Assembly: GCA_022539475.1 (NCBI GenBank)
Contig: VCMS01000473.1
Location: forward strand, 1-43,647
DNA: 43,647 nucleotides
Reading direction: 5' to 3'
Source of the DNA: Gracilaria domingensis
Lineage: Eukaryota > Rhodophyta > Florideophyceae > Gracilariales > Gracilariaceae
The notes under the pieces were generated by a model. It was given only the letters and a program-made list of their open reading frames with translations. It was not told the origin of the DNA and ran no database searches. Both the position numbers and the translations under genes were made by a program. Of this stretch, positions 10,370 through 17,945 are shown one piece after another; position 1 is the first letter of the stretch; every line of letters begins with the position of its first letter.

Positions 10370-10900
10370 TGTTTCCTGGTTCATCTCTAAGCGGTCGATG
10401 ATGCTGGAAATCTTGCGCAGCTGCGCAGTGCTTTGCTTCGGCAGCTCACTCAAAACGTCTGCGAGACGACTGCGGAAGCGTGCGAGATGGCGGTCTTATT
10501 GTCACGCCCGATGAGGGCTTTGCCAATGGGCATGTCGATTTTGACAAAGTTTTTGTCCACGAGGCTGATAGCCTCGCGAGCGTGATAGCCTCGCGAGCCT
10601 AGATATCGCTGTCATGAACGTTATGGAAGACAAAGCACTCGTATCAAGTGGGATTGTCAGGGTTGAGGCAATAGTGCGAGATATGGGTGGCCTTGATGCG
10701 CATAATTCTTAAGACAGGGTAGAGGTCCGACATATTTCAGGCTGTAGTCACGGCAGACAGGCCTCTTTTGGCGTTAGTCTTTAAAAGTTTTTCCAGACTG
10801 CGCTTGGCTTACGACCCATATCTGGTTGCAATCGTGATTTGGGTTTGATCAGATAGATGGTGAGGAATTGCTTCGGGAGGTATGGTGAGGCAGTCATCAA
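10370..10900 (-). pseudogene. Coding-like minus-strand remnant, family not recognised
   Basis: Translating the minus strand gives protein-like runs in adjacent frames: HISHYCLNPDNP followed by ECFVFHNVHDSD, then VDKNFVKIDMPIGKALIGR followed by DNKTAISHA, and lower down LSELPKQSTAQLRKISSII. Composition is better than random and distinct from the retroelements. Stops and shifts separate the pieces, including one at the 17-bp tandem duplication. It could be a decayed transposase or a host pseudogene; I have no motif that decides. Confidence 0.3.
10566..10600. repeat. Two tandem copies of TGATAGCCTCGCGAGC
   Basis: The unit occurs twice in direct succession, separated by one base, each copy containing the palindrome CTCGCGAG. 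It lies inside the minus-strand coding remnant and looks like a small local duplication. Confidence 0.6.
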
Positions 10901-10981
10901 GCGACGCTTTTCCATTTCTGAATCTGAAAACTATGCACAAGTAGTACACGTTTAATTTAGTCTGGCATGTAACAATTCGAA

Positions 10982-11015
10982 AAATTGTTTCGAAGCATTG
11001 TTAAATTGTTTCGAA
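10982..11015. repeat. Direct repeats of AAATTGTTTCGAA
   Basis: Exact copies at 10982-10994 and 11003-11015 (period 21) are followed by degenerate AAATTGT copies to about 11090. This is an AT-rich simple-repeat zone. Confidence 0.6.
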
Positions 11016-11454
11016 ATATTTGTCAAGTTTGTGAACAACATAATGCGAAAATTGTATGAAACGTTTGGAAAATTGTTTGAAAGTAGTGTTTAGTTTATTA
11101 ATTTGAGAAAGTATATTGCGCAGTGAAAAAAGATAATTGCAAAGTGAGTGAACGTTACGGAAATTGTGGAACGTTATGAAATGTTTGAAGAAAGTCGAAC
11201 AATTTGGAACGAGATTGAACCGTGACATGTGACAGGGACAAGACCCGTGGAAGGAATTTACCAAGTACTTTTGACAAGTTGTGAGAAAAGTGGAACATGG
11301 AATGGACATCTTCTGTTGGAAAGTTATTTTAAACGTGAATTTAAAACAAGTAGTAGATTATGGGTGGTTATTTGTAAACTCTCAACGGCAACGTGATTTG
11401 GAGGAGATTTTTGTTTATTTAGGCCGGAAGCCCTCGACGACCGCCGACCGGTCT

Positions 11455-12219
11455 TGTAGAGCCACGCTTTATGCGGTATTTGCTCGCTTTTGGTGTGAAA
11501 TCACTGCCCCTGCAGTGCAGTGGAGGTTGAGGACTCTGGTGAGGTTGGCACAGCATTGCTGGATGGCTACACACGTGTATGGACGGTTGGCGCCCAACTT
11601 TGGGATATTTTAGATATTATTATTTATTTTATTTTAGCTCGGTTGCACCACTTGACAGTGGCATAGCTGCACTGCTTATTAGGTTGAGCTGCACCCATTG
11701 CTGGGGAAGTAAACGAACCAACCGAGTGTTCGGCTCTGATGTCTCACCCTTGGTGACCGATATCCTCCTCCCGGAGAGTCGACACCTTGTGCAGGGTTCA
11801 TCATCCGCCTCGCGGTATCATTAACACCACTACCGCTTTCGCGTGTTTACTTTGTGTGTGTTTTCTTTATTTCTGTCCCTGTTATACAAGTAGCACTACT
11901 TGGTGTACCGGTGCATACCGTTCGTGGCTCGACACATTCGCGTGGGCCATTACCGCTCTCGCGTGTCATCGCCACACTCGTGGGTACCGCGTGCTACACA
12001 CGTGACGCTACTGCCGACTTGTGTCGTGTGTTCTCTACCGCTGGACGCTTCTTCTTCGCCGCTTCGCTCCCTCCATTACTTGGGAAGGGTCGACCCCGGT
12101 CTTACACCCGGCATTGCCGTGTCGTACCTGTGGGAGAGCTCTACTGCTGTGCTCGCCTCTTGAGAGAGGGTCTGAACCGCCTTTGCGTGTCTTTCCCCAT
12201 CGCTGGGTTTTGCACAACA
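11455..12219 (+). repeat. Element C 5' LTR (765 bp)
   Basis: It begins TGTAGAGCCACGC, matching the sense start of the element A LTR, and ends TTGCACAACA, directly before the primer binding site. An AT-rich block at 11604-11636 is embedded in otherwise balanced sequence and lies at about the same distance from the LTR start as the AT block of the B LTR, which suggests the core promoter. The end is firm. The start is placed by homology, because the 3' LTR is beyond the right edge. Confidence 0.75.
11604..11636 (+). promoter_or_regulatory. AT-rich block in the element C LTR, candidate core promoter
   Basis: The run is about 33 bases of almost only A and T, including TATTATTATTTATT, roughly 150 bp into the LTR. 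The B LTR has a comparable block about 200 bp from its sense start. The position suits a U3 TATA region. This is inference from composition and position only. Confidence 0.4.
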
Positions 12220-12221
12220 AT

Positions 12222-12235
12222 TGGTCTCCCGACTT
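12222..12235 (+). promoter_or_regulatory. Element C tRNA primer binding site
   Basis: TGGTCTCCCGACTT begins two bases after the LTR. The first 12 bases are identical to those in elements A and B. Confidence 0.78.
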
Positions 12236-12635
12236 AGAAGTCGCGTTGATCCAGCAAGTTGTTTTTCTGATCAATTTCCGGTTTGCCGGTTCGTATCTGG
12301 TCGTGGAGATACACTACACAGTTTGTACTGGAAGGCTTTGCCGACAGAGGTCGTGTTGGTACTGCCTTCCTCATTTTTGGGTTGTTGTTTGGACACGGTT
12401 TACTACCGGTGGCACTACCTATTTCCGTAGTGTGTGATTCCCGTCGGTACGGTTGTTGTCACCCCGTTTGGATTGTCTACTGTTCCCAGCAATCTGGTCG
12501 AATCAGCCCTAATTCCGTATACGGCTGTTCCCGTTGGTACGGTTGGTTCGTCCGATTTGTCGGTTATCGTCACTCGTGTGAGGACGCTACACTCTTTCCT
12601 GTTCCCAGTTTTCTGGTGGTATCTCGTCGTGGACG
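12236..12635 (+). other. Element C untranslated leader
   Basis: A 400-bp stretch between the primer binding site and the gag ATG. It would hold the RNA packaging signal. I see no convincing gene in it; short frames here are not conserved in A or B. Confidence 0.5.
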
Positions 12636-14720
12636 ATGGCGTCGGGCAAGCGCTCGAGCCCTACGAAGTCTCGCTCCGTTGGCTCTGGCTTGCCCCCGCG
12701 TCTGCGGTCTGTTCCTGAACCCCTACAGGGTGATGGAAAGAAACCCGGAAACCGGAAACAGCCTGTCAAGTCGTCAGACGCCACAGTGGCTGGACCCTCA
12801 TCTGCTTCTTGGGAGGGTCTTATACCCGCTGTCGCGGCGAAGGATGCGCTCGTAAACGAGTTGGAGACTCAAGTTCGTGTGCTTGAGGCTCAGACTGCTG
12901 TCATGAGGAGTTCTCATGAAGCACTCGTTTCCGAGGTCGACACAATTCGTTTGAAGGTTGACGCAGCCCTCAGCGGAGGTGTATCAGATGATCTACGTAT
13001 TTTACGGAAGGATGTTAATGCACTCTTGGAGGTTCTTCAAGGATATCCCGGTTTCACCGAGGAGGTCGACACGAAGTTCATTCGAATTCTTGGCCGTCTT
13101 GAGACATTAGAGGCCACCATCCGTGAGGATGACGGCCCTGCTGCCGCCTCCGCGGGAGTGTCTCGTGGTACACGTGACCGGAAGTCCGGGAAGAGTCACT
13201 CTAAGAAGAGGAACGTTGACGAGTATGACTCGGATTCGTCACAGTCTTCTGGTATTTCAAACCGCTCGGCGGGTTCCTTATCATCGAGCTCGTCAAGTGA
13301 CGGTGAACGTCACGCTCGTTCTACACGTTCGCGGAGTTCTACGTCCACCTATGGTGTTGTTGGTACCCGGAAAAGGGGGCGAAAGCATTCAGGTTTGAGG
13401 GAACTGAAGCCGACGAATCCCTTGTTCAAAAGGTTTTTATCTTACCGGTATTACCGTTTGGAAGATTCAAGTCTGAATCGGATCCCCCGTGGCACGGGTA
13501 AGGTGAAGGACTGCATCAAACGCATGTCCTTAACCTTTCGCAACCAGTTTTTCACTGGGGAGGATCCCATTCTGGTGTTTGACTTTCTTTCACGCTTTGT
13601 AGCGGAAGCTGACATCCTCGGCATGAGTGAGGGGCAAGCTTATGTTGCCTTACCGTATTTTCTACGTGGACTCGCTGAAGATCAGTATAACTCTGTAAGA
13701 GGTTCATCTTGCGCCTCTGAAGGAGGGGTCACCTGCTGGCCCGAAGTCGTGCAGTATTTGTTGCGCTCTTATGCGACAAATACCTCTATCGAGGAAGCAA
13801 TCACCGCGTTGCGGGAGACGAAACAATGCCCGAAGGAGTCGGAGACCGAGTACTCGGTACGCCTGAATAAGGCATTCCACCGTTGTGGCAATGTTTACTC
13901 GTCAAACGAGCGCTGTACGCTGTTTATCAACGGATTGAATCCGGCTATTCGTACTCTGGTTGCCCAGCGACGGGAAGACCGCAAGAAGACTACCTATCTG
14001 GAGTTAGTCCAGTACGCGAAGGCGGAGGGAGACGCCTTGCGCGCACGCACCGGATACCGGGTTTCAACCAAAGCGTTGCACCTCGACAGAGGGTCGTCAT
14101 CAGCTTCACTGCTACCGCAGGACTTTTCTGGCCACGATCTGGATAACTTACATCTCGCACAGGTGGACCTGGATTCTATTCCGACTACGGAGTTGCCTTC
14201 TACTTCAGAAGCCTCGTCGAAGACGGAAGATGCGCTGCTTTACGCAGACCGTCCACCCGTTCGCGGTCCTCAAGTACCCTATTCAGGGAGTCGTTACCAG
14301 CGACCTGGTTGGGTAGACCCGCGAACGGTGAAGTTCCAAGACCCACGGAGTTCCGGAAGACCACCCCTGATCTGTTTCACGTGTTACAACCACGGTCATG
14401 CAGCTCCGAACTGCAACCTCTCGATGAGGGAAATGCCCACGGTTGTGGCGAATTTTGAAGCGCTGACCCCCGCCGAACAGGCGTCAGTGCCGGTAACCGC
14501 ATATCTGCGTGCGAAGGCTGAGTACCCCCGTAGGGTGTCTGCTGCAGAATTGGCTGCGTTACTGCACTCTGGTTCGACCCAGGTCAATGTTTCACCGGCT
14601 CAAGCCGTGGCGGCAACCGCTGCTTCGAGTAGTTCTGTCGCTGTCCCACAGGAATCTGTGAAGATGCCTGCTGCGCAGGACGCCGTTCCCGTTAGAACGG
14701 ATGGAACTCAGTTAAACTGA
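12636..14720 (+). CDS. gag: Element C Gag polyprotein
   Basis: An intact 694-codon frame encodes the structural protein of the particle. From MASGKRSSPTKS it has a basic Pro/Ser-rich N-terminus, a coiled coil (about residues 65-165, with DDLRILRKDVNALLEVL and GRLETLEATIRED), a Ser/Arg tract (about 185-240), a gag core from ELKPTNPLFKRFLSYRYYRLE through EGGVTCWPEVVQYLLRSYA to RCGNVYSSNERC, and a zinc knuckle CFTCYNHGHAAPNC (CX2CX4HX4C) near residue 580. A C-terminal spacer beginning EALTPAEQASVPV is shared with B. The 400-bp leader and the first in-frame ATG support the start. The last codons lie in the frameshift heptamer. Confidence 0.93.
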   Translation: MASGKRSSPTKSRSVGSGLPPRLRSVPEPLQGDGKKPGNRKQPVKSSDATVAGPSSASWEGLIPAVAAKDALVNELETQVRVLEAQTAVMRSSHEALVSEVDTIRLKVDAALSGGVSDDLRILRKDVNALLEVLQGYPGFTEEVDTKFIRILGRLETLEATIREDDGPAAASAGVSRGTRDRKSGKSHSKKRNVDEYDSDSSQSSGISNRSAGSLSSSSSSDGERHARSTRSRSSTSTYGVVGTRKRGRKHSGLRELKPTNPLFKRFLSYRYYRLEDSSLNRIPRGTGKVKDCIKRMSLTFRNQFFTGEDPILVFDFLSRFVAEADILGMSEGQAYVALPYFLRGLAEDQYNSVRGSSCASEGGVTCWPEVVQYLLRSYATNTSIEEAITALRETKQCPKESETEYSVRLNKAFHRCGNVYSSNERCTLFINGLNPAIRTLVAQRREDRKKTTYLELVQYAKAEGDALRARTGYRVSTKALHLDRGSSSASLLPQDFSGHDLDNLHLAQVDLDSIPTTELPSTSEASSKTEDALLYADRPPVRGPQVPYSGSRYQRPGWVDPRTVKFQDPRSSGRPPLICFTCYNHGHAAPNCNLSMREMPTVVANFEALTPAEQASVPVTAYLRAKAEYPRRVSAAELAALLHSGSTQVNVSPAQAVAATAASSSSVAVPQESVKMPAAQDAVPVRTDGTQLN

Positions 14721-14742
14721 GTATGGGAGTCTCCACTGGAGA
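14711..14742 (+). promoter_or_regulatory. Element C gag-pol -1 frameshift signal
   Basis: Gag ends CAG TTA AAC TGA. The heptamer GTTAAAC (14711-14717) abuts the stop. Then comes a 12-nt spacer ending GGGAG and a hairpin TCTCC-ACT-GGAGA (14730-14742). Pol is open in the -1 frame across this point. GUUAAAC is an accepted slippery heptamer in arteriviruses. Confidence 0.7.
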
Positions 14743-14835
14743 GGCGCCCGAGTCGAGGTCTACGGCGCCCGAGGCGTCACCGCCTCGCTCCCAGGTCAGA
14801 ATCCTTTCGAGGAAACAGACCGCCTTAGACGTGGA
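14718..14835 (+). CDS. pol: Element C pol, first part, cut by the element B insertion
   Basis: The -1 frame after gag gives a Pro/Ser-rich run with PEASPPRSQVRILSRK, the same linker that precedes the protease in A and B, and stops being C sequence at the target site GTGGA. The second half of the gene starts at 37341 in the same frame. An ATG at 14723 exists but frameshift expression is more likely. The interrupted gene would not make a protease. Confidence 0.8.
14831..14835. repeat. Target-site duplication GTGGA, left copy
   Basis: GTGGA directly precedes the terminal TGTAGTGCAA of the left B LTR, and GTGGA directly follows the right LTR at 37341-37345. Five base pairs is the usual size for Ty3/gypsy integration. 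Confidence 0.92.
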
Positions 14836-15310
14836 TGTAGTGCAACCCGTGAGCGGGGAAAAGACACCACGAAGACGTTCGAGATCTTCCTCTACTGAGG
14901 GCAACCCAGAGAACAGAGCCTCTCTGGAATGGCGTAACTAGCCGGGTGTAAGACCGGGGCCAAACCGTCACGACGGGGCGTTGAGAGTTGAGCAGAGAAG
15001 GGTGACTCGCACGCGAGTGTAGTAGCCTCGAAGAGGGACGAAACCACGGAGTGGGGAAAGGGAAGGATAGGAGAGGGAGAGGGAAAAAGAGAGGTACGGC
15101 GTATCGCCGGGGTATTCCCTATACAGGGTCGAACACGACAACAGATGGTTATAACACTCCCAAAGTTGGGTTCTGTGGAGACGCAGGGTGGATAGCCGCA
15201 CCGTTACAACGGGGAGTCCCTCCGATAAGGAGTTGTGCACCGCCGAAGGCGAGAGTGGCTAGAGCCAAGATCCTTGAGGTAGGATCACCCTGGTTGGGGC
15301 ACTTTACTGG

Positions 15311-15334
15311 TGCGACGGCGGCGACGCCGTCGCA
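15311..15334. promoter_or_regulatory. Perfect 10-bp-stem hairpin in the B LTR
   Basis: TGCGACGGCG, loop GCGA, then CGCCGTCGCA. The identical hairpin is in the right LTR at 37076-37099. In element sense it begins 16 bases after the AT-rich block, where a transcript from that block would start, so it may sit at the RNA 5' end or act in 3'-end formation. Confidence 0.6.
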
Positions 15335-15350
15335 CTAAGTAGTGTCCTCA

Positions 15351-15380
15351 CTAAAATTAATAAATAATATTAACTAAACT
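15351..15380. promoter_or_regulatory. AT-rich block of the B LTR, candidate promoter for both strands
   Basis: A 30-base run containing TAATAAATAATATTAA, in a GC-balanced LTR. In element sense it is about 200 bp from the LTR start. On the plus strand it lies about 240 bp upstream of the ATG at 15619. The near-symmetry of the run would allow TATA-like use in either direction. This is inference only. Confidence 0.4.
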
Positions 15381-15575
15381 TCCCACTAATTGTGGCAACC
15401 GCCCACGTGTAGTGGCCAACCTCCGATCAGCTCCACCGTGTCCCACGTGTCCGAACCATCCCAATGGCAACCCCTAGTAACTACTAGTCATATACTGGTG
15501 TGTACCAGGCAAACCCGTAAACGGGAAATATGACTAAGTCCAGTCAGAATACTCATAGATGAGCGTTGCACTACA

Positions 15576-15592
15576 TATCCCCCTCCTTAGGC
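15576..15592 (-). promoter_or_regulatory. Element B polypurine tract
   Basis: On the minus strand the bases directly before the 3' LTR are AAGGAGGGGGATA, a purine run in the position required for plus-strand priming. Confidence 0.7.
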
Positions 15593-15618
15593 GGTAATAC
15601 AACCTCGACGAGGGCAGG

Positions 15619-17553
15619 ATGGCGCCGAGCCAAGAAGATATACGTGCAGCGCTCCCCGGTCCTCCGGTATGTTCTTCTCCTTCTCCCGTCAACGACGTGC
15701 TCCCTGCTTCTTCAGTAGCAGCACCTCCTCAGAGTACCGAACCCTCTCTCGCTCCTGCGATCAACTTTCCTCCGACACCGGAACTAGACCTCACTATGAG
15801 TGGTGTTCCACCGAACCAGCCTCCGAACCAACCACCGTTCCCCCAAGGGGGCCTCACCGGATTCCGCTCCGTTCCGCTCCCTCAACAGGGCTCCAACCCG
15901 TCCGCGGGGCAATCGAACACTGTCGCAGGATCCTCCGCGCAGCCTGCCGCTCTCGCGGGCCCCGTCCTCGGGTTCCATCCAGGTGTGGTCTGGCCGTCTT
16001 TCAACTCCCTTGTACGGCTCAACCCGGCGAACCGGCGACATGCGAGGCGCCTCCGGCTCGCTCCGTGGTTCCACCCAACTGCGGTGTTCAATGAAAGCCT
16101 CATTACTGAGTATGCCGACGGACGCAACACCCTTCCGGGGGACCTCCCGGCAATGGGGACCACCTCGTGGGATTGGCGCACGCGCATCGCGATTCCTGTC
16201 CATCAGGTAGCGCGGGAACATCGGCAATCCCGGGAAGAAGCCCATGCCAACTTTGTCATGGTGGCTTACAAACGGCAAGGCCGGGCGCCGTTCGAGTTTC
16301 CTATCCCGCCAGGGATGGGCTTCGATGTGGCGTTTTACCGCATCCGCGGGGAAATCAGTTACTGCGACCGCCTAGCGGCGTTGGAAACCTTCGCCTGGCG
16401 GGGAATGCTCGTTGCACGGCAGGAAGCCATATGCTGGACAAGACCGATTCTTCGGGCTGAGTTTAGATATCTCCCCCGCCGTTCGCGGTCTAACTTCCTT
16501 CAGAACTTCATCCGCCATGAGAGGCGGTCTCGATCCCAATTTGGGTACTTCGCTCCATATCAGAACGTGGAGATCCGCCATATCGCGGCTGCGAACCGAC
16601 AGGGTCGGTATGTACCTCTGCCAGAGTGGTGGAGTTACCTCGAGGCATGCCGGGGGTGCTACATCGAGTTGCCCCCGGTTTTCACCTACTTAAGGTCATA
16701 CCTACTCACAGATCCCAGGACTGGGTTGTGGTCGGTTGTCGTCACCGAGTGGGCTGTCCGCACCGCGGCGTTTGTCCTCGCTGAGGCATATGACCAGTAT
16801 CGACTGTGGTTCATCCCTCCCCGCGTGCGGGCGGCCATCCGAAGTTTGGACTTGGAAGTCCCCCTCGGGGGTCGTGCCAACAACGACAAGGTGTTGAGCC
16901 TTCTCGATTATATCGATAGTATCAACTGGACCGAAGTGCCTCTTTCTCAGAGTAGTCGCGGTGATTCCCCGAACACGGGTGGATACGGCCCAGGTCTGGG
17001 AAGAAATACCGCTCTTGCGGGCGATTATGTCTTCTTCGACCCGTGGGATTATCGGGAGATTACCGCTGAGGAAGCGGGTGAGCTCTGTTCTGCTCCCCGG
17101 CGAGTGCCGGCCGATCACCCAACTGGGTTTGTGAACTCGGATGAGTATTACCGAGAGTACCTCGGGGGAGATCCAATGGTGGATAATCAGCCCGAGGACA
17201 CGGGAGGCGACGATATCGAGATGATCGAAGAGATCGACGCAACCCCTGCGGGGGAGGGCGCCGGCTCTGCTCCGGTTGTCGGCTCCGCCTCGGCGGCTGA
17301 CTTCATCGCTCCCACTCCGGTTCCCATTCCGGTACCCATTCCGGCTCAGCCGGCTCTTCCCGCTGTTGCGGCTGCTGCAGCTCATCCCCCGCCGGCGGGT
17401 GTGAACGAAGGTGCGATTATCGCTCGCTTCCTCCGCGGCGCGGGTTTAAGTGCTAGTGCGGCCTCTGGCGACGTCACCGCTATGGCGGATGCCTTGGCTC
17501 AACGCCTTGGCGGTATGCCTGCTCAGAATGAGGGCGATGGCGACGGCCAGTAA
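15619..17553 (+). CDS. Antisense ORF of element B, unknown 644-residue protein
   Basis: A single open frame of 644 codons lies on the strand opposite gag-pol, between the end of pol and the 3' LTR. Its ATG is 43 bp inside the LTR edge with a strong start context (A at -3, G at +4). Residues 1-105 are Pro/Ser/Gln-rich. A compact core (about 115-425) is rich in Arg, Trp and Tyr, with HARRLRLAPWFHP, MGFDVAFYRIRGEISYCDR, RRSRSNFLQNF and PEWWSYLEACRGCY. Residues about 455-550 are acidic, followed by a PVPIPVPIP-type Pro/Ala run near 565-595 and a short C-terminal helix. I see no signal peptide, membrane segment or known enzyme motif. It converges tail to tail with pol. Antisense ORFs in this position are known in plant Tat-type elements, but I recognise no homology. 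The function is unknown. Confidence 0.75.
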   Translation: MAPSQEDIRAALPGPPVCSSPSPVNDVLPASSVAAPPQSTEPSLAPAINFPPTPELDLTMSGVPPNQPPNQPPFPQGGLTGFRSVPLPQQGSNPSAGQSNTVAGSSAQPAALAGPVLGFHPGVVWPSFNSLVRLNPANRRHARRLRLAPWFHPTAVFNESLITEYADGRNTLPGDLPAMGTTSWDWRTRIAIPVHQVAREHRQSREEAHANFVMVAYKRQGRAPFEFPIPPGMGFDVAFYRIRGEISYCDRLAALETFAWRGMLVARQEAICWTRPILRAEFRYLPRRSRSNFLQNFIRHERRSRSQFGYFAPYQNVEIRHIAAANRQGRYVPLPEWWSYLEACRGCYIELPPVFTYLRSYLLTDPRTGLWSVVVTEWAVRTAAFVLAEAYDQYRLWFIPPRVRAAIRSLDLEVPLGGRANNDKVLSLLDYIDSINWTEVPLSQSSRGDSPNTGGYGPGLGRNTALAGDYVFFDPWDYREITAEEAGELCSAPRRVPADHPTGFVNSDEYYREYLGGDPMVDNQPEDTGGDDIEMIEEIDATPAGEGAGSAPVVGSASAADFIAPTPVPIPVPIPAQPALPAVAAAAAHPPPAGVNEGAIIARFLRGAGLSASAASGDVTAMADALAQRLGGMPAQNEGDGDGQ

Positions 17554-17945
17554 ACGGGAGCCGAGCTTCCCCATGCGTGGGTAATTACCTGTTCACAGTA
17601 GTATAGCCTTGAGATAAAAAGATTCTTTGCTTCATTCACGTCTTCGACGGTGTATCCCTTCCTCACCGGCATAGCCGGCTAATGCAATGCGATGCGATGC
17701 GCTACGAAAAACGCACCCTTCCGAGGGGAAAAACCATGCTCATGGTATGGCAGCGAGGCCATTACCAGCGAGCTGGATGAAAAACCCTCAGGAGTGAGTC
17801 TTCTTTCCGAAAATCGGTGTTCGAGCGGCGCGAGCCGGTCAAACCGTCCATACGGCGAGCATTCCCACCAAGGTGGTATGGACTCAATCCCGTCGCATGA
17901 CGTGTGTGCGCCAACGATCTGACTTCCTCCGTTTCCACGGCAACC
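17554..17945. other. Convergent intergenic region of element B
   Basis: These 392 bp separate the 3' ends of the antisense ORF and of pol. The only structure seen is a short tandem of GCGAT near 17685-17702 and a GCCGGC-containing inverted repeat just before it (CCGGCATAGCCGG). A 3'-end signal for one or both transcripts would be expected here but none is obvious. Confidence 0.5.

Larger units (their letters stand above)
9891..11454. other. AT-rich spacer between element E and element C
   Basis: There is no long open frame. Within it 10370-10900 is more GC-rich and coding-like on the minus strand, 10566-10600 holds a short tandem repeat, and 10982-11090 holds repeats of AAATTGTTTCGAA. The rest shows nothing I can name. 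Bases 11450-11454 (GGTCT) would be the target-site duplication of element C if its LTR start is placed correctly, but the matching copy is off the window. Confidence 0.5.
14836..15575 (-). repeat. Element B 3' LTR (740 bp), left outer copy
   Basis: On the plus strand it runs from TGTAGTGCAA to TTGCACTACA, a perfect 10-bp inverted repeat at the termini. It contains a perfect hairpin (15311-15334) and an AT-rich block (15351-15380). It matches 36601-37340 except at seven positions. As the 3' LTR of the minus-strand element it lies next to the start of the opposite-strand open frame at 15619. Confidence 0.95.

Noticed and set aside
11579..12437. Several overlapping plus-strand frames in the C LTR and leader
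   Set aside because: They span the LTR end and primer site, are not conserved, and precede the clear gag start at 12636.
16702..17385. A 227-codon minus-strand frame under the antisense gene
   Set aside because: Shorter than the 644-codon plus frame, no start context or motif, and composition typical of a reverse-complement shadow.
15619..17553. Interpretation of the antisense frame as an envelope gene
   Set aside because: No signal peptide, membrane segment or furin-like site, and it lies on the opposite strand from gag-pol.
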